Assembly: GCF_003315205.1 (NCBI RefSeq)
Contig: NZ_QNRR01000001.1
Coordinates: forward strand, 124,001 to 188,000
Direction of reading: 5' to 3'
Length of the DNA: 64,000 nt
DNA from: Roseimicrobium gellanilyticum
Lineage (GTDB): Bacteria; Verrucomicrobiota; Verrucomicrobiia; Verrucomicrobiales; Verrucomicrobiaceae
The notes beneath the pieces are model-generated. The model searched no databases. It saw only the letters and a list, made by a program, of their open reading frames with translations, and had not been told where the DNA came from. Made by a program: the position numbers and the translations under genes. Of this stretch, positions 62,739 to 64,000 are shown in pieces (position 1 is the stretch's first letter; each line of letters opens with the position of its first letter).

Positions 62739-63464
62739 TCAGGACGTGCGGCGCCTCTGGCGCAGCGCCATCACCACGGAAGCGACCGCTGCGGCCACTG
62801 CCAGGGCCAGAAGGATGCCGGGAGGCAGGGCCTTGCCTTTCTCCATCGCGATGGAATCAGCAACGACTTGCCCGGATGGCGCGGTGTCATCCCCTGCACT
62901 GCCATCGCTCAATTTTGTCCCGAAGCCGGTTTCGATTTTCAGGTCCTGGGAGGGGGACAGCGACACATGCTGGACCTTCCCATTCGCCTGCGTGACGCCG
63001 AAAAGATAAGTGACGTGCCATGGATGACCTCCGGTGACGGAGAACTCCCGCAGCATGTTCTGCCGCAGAGTCACCTCTGCAGGTTTCAGGTCACCATACA
63101 CGTAGCGGAGCTGGAAGCGGTATTTGGTCTGGCTGGGGGTGCTGAAGGCGGCGGGAGGTGTGTGCTGCAGGACGCGGCCGGTGAGCCGCTCCCCGCCTGC
63201 CATGACCTCAAGGTGCCTGGTGACGTAGTCCCCATGACGTTCCACTGCTGCGGTGATCGCGTCGGCATCGAGCCCGCCCTGGGCCTCGTCTCGCAGCCCA
63301 TGCACCAGCAGAATCTCCCGCAGAGCCACCTCGGTATTCACCAGCATGGCGTCTTCTGTGAAGGTAATCCTCGCCGTGTTCAGGATGCCCGAGTGCGCGG
63401 ACAACACCGGTGCCATGAGGATGCAGGCGGCGGTCACTACGGCAATGGAGAGATGTCTCAGCAC
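62739..63464 (-). CDS. Secreted hypothetical protein with C-terminal membrane anchor
   Basis: The 241-aa protein has a signal peptide (~1-23), begins its mature part with HSGILNTARITF, and ends with a transmembrane helix (~214-232) and basic tail RQRRRTS. The start codon appears to be GTG at 63464. The mature domain is beta-rich. No family was recognised; such proteins often accompany HupE/UreJ-type metal transporters, but none is visible here. It lies between the mannosidase and DUF1501 genes on the same strand. Confidence 0.65.
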   Translation of the reverse strand: MLRHLSIAVVTAACILMAPVLSAHSGILNTARITFTEDAMLVNTEVALREILLVHGLRDEAQGGLDADAITAAVERHGDYVTRHLEVMAGGERLTGRVLQHTPPAAFSTPSQTKYRFQLRYVYGDLKPAEVTLRQNMLREFSVTGGHPWHVTYLFGVTQANGKVQHVSLSPSQDLKIETGFGTKLSDGSAGDDTAPSGQVVADSIAMEKGKALPPGILLALAVAAAVASVVMALRQRRRTS

Positions 63465-63527
63465 GACAAAGAAACGCTCACCGCAGTGGGCAGTGGATGC
63501 AACGCTCTTTTGTGCGATTCAGCTCCG

Positions 63528-64000
63528 TCAGGCCAGCACCTGCTTCACCACATGCCCGTGCACATCCGTGAGCCGGAACTGCCGCCCTTGGAAGCGGAAG
63601 GTGAAGCGCTCGTGGTCGATGCCCAGCAGATGCATCACCGTCGCCTGGAAATCGTGCACGTGAACCTTGTCCGTGACGGCATTGAAGCCGAATTCGTCCG
63701 TGGCGCCATGGCTCATCCCGGGCTTCACACCGCCGCCCGCCATCCAGAGCGTGAAACCATAGGGGTGGTGGTCGCGACCCCATTGAGCCGTCTCGGAAAT
63801 CTTGCCCTGCAGGAAGGGCGTACGCCCAAATTCTCCACCCCAGATCACCAGCGTATCATCCAGCAGTCCCCGCTGCTTCAGGTCTTTCACCAGAGCCGCA
63901 CTCGGGGCATCGGTATCCTGGCACTGGATTTTGAGCTGGGTGTTTAGATTGCGATGTTGGTCCCAACCCGCATGCATGAGCTGGGTGAAGCGCACTCCAC
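63528..64000 (-). CDS. DUF1501 (sulfatase-like) protein, 5' part beyond window
   Basis: This is the C-terminal ~157 residues of a DUF1501 family protein, with [29 protein letters not shown] and the terminal phrase [17 protein letters not shown]1501 proteins are related to alkaline phosphatases and sulfatases, are usually Tat-exported, and typically pair with PSCyt1/PSD1-type cytochrome proteins in this phylum. The start lies beyond the right edge. The open frame reads through to position 64000. Confidence 0.92.
   Translation of the reverse strand, partial: GVRFTQLMHAGWDQHRNLNTQLKIQCQDTDAPSAALVKDLKQRGLLDDTLVIWGGEFGRTPFLQGKISETAQWGRDHHPYGFTLWMAGGGVKPGMSHGATDEFGFNAVTDKVHVHDFQATVMHLLGIDHERFTFRFQGRQFRLTDVHGHVVKQVLA

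Noticed and set aside
1-64000. CRISPR arrays, tRNA, rRNA, prophage or intact insertion sequence
   Set aside because: I looked for regular spaced repeats, cloverleaf-like segments and transposase or phage gene signatures and found none I could support.

Overview
The window looks like an ordinary chromosomal stretch of a GC-rich, Gram-negative member of the Verrucomicrobiota, probably near Verrucomicrobiaceae. This is inferred from gene content: a planctomycete-type cytochrome c with an SHD1-like tail, the C-terminal part of a DUF1501 protein, zinc-ribbon Ser/Thr kinases paired with ECF sigma factors that begin with a TRWTL motif, Tat-exported sugar isomerase-like proteins, secreted sialidase- and mannosidase-type hydrolases, and many small lipoproteins. 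I saw no rRNA, tRNA, CRISPR array, prophage or intact insertion sequence.

Region by region: (1) 0.3-9.7 kb, minus strand: two small membrane proteins, then a complete high-affinity potassium operon read as microprotein-kdpF-kdpA-kdpB-kdpC-unknown-kdpD-kdpE. Two 27-residue proteins at its head (9543-9626 and 9644-9727) are easily missed. (2) 10-11.7 kb, plus strand: a flavodoxin and a divergent HemS/ChuS-like protein behind a Fur-like site. (3) 11.7-16.6 kb, minus strand: a stress-type cluster with an ECF42-type sigma factor, its DGPF/YCII partner, a SnoaL-like protein, a CPxC membrane protein and a DUF899 thioredoxin-like protein. (4) 16.7-25.6 kb: typA, a decayed TonB-dependent receptor, REP-like palindromes, an MFS transporter with a possible structured leader, an SGNH acetylesterase, aspartate kinase, an NlpC/P60 hydrolase and a cytochrome c. 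(5) 25.8-33.1 kb, plus strand: a DUF116-polyprenyl synthase fusion, then a probable operon of two paralogous secreted proteins and a three-domain UPF0489/NlpC-like/CapA protein. (6) 33.2-42.1 kb: a putatively exported archaemetzincin, a Tat-exported isomerase-like protein, a sialidase, a SurA-like chaperone and mfd. (7) 42.5-45.4 and 50.4-55.5 kb, minus strand: two sigma/kinase modules. (8) Between them, 46.6-50.4 kb, plus strand: a GcvH-like lipoyl protein, a radical SAM enzyme, a Cys-rich small protein, a Uma2 protein and a two-cluster ferredoxin. (9) 55.6-64 kb: small proteins, RidA, a PQQ-type beta-propeller, a PepSY membrane protein behind a second Fur-like site, a GH38-like mannosidase and a truncated DUF1501 gene.

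The best candidates for undescribed biology are the lipoyl/radical-SAM/ferredoxin cluster (46593-50385) and the secreted cluster ending in the UPF0489/NlpC-like/CapA protein (27627-33108). Two iron-linked loci share a near-identical 18-bp candidate Fur site, which suggests a small iron/heme regulon. All assignments come from reading motifs and sequence by eye; no database search was run.
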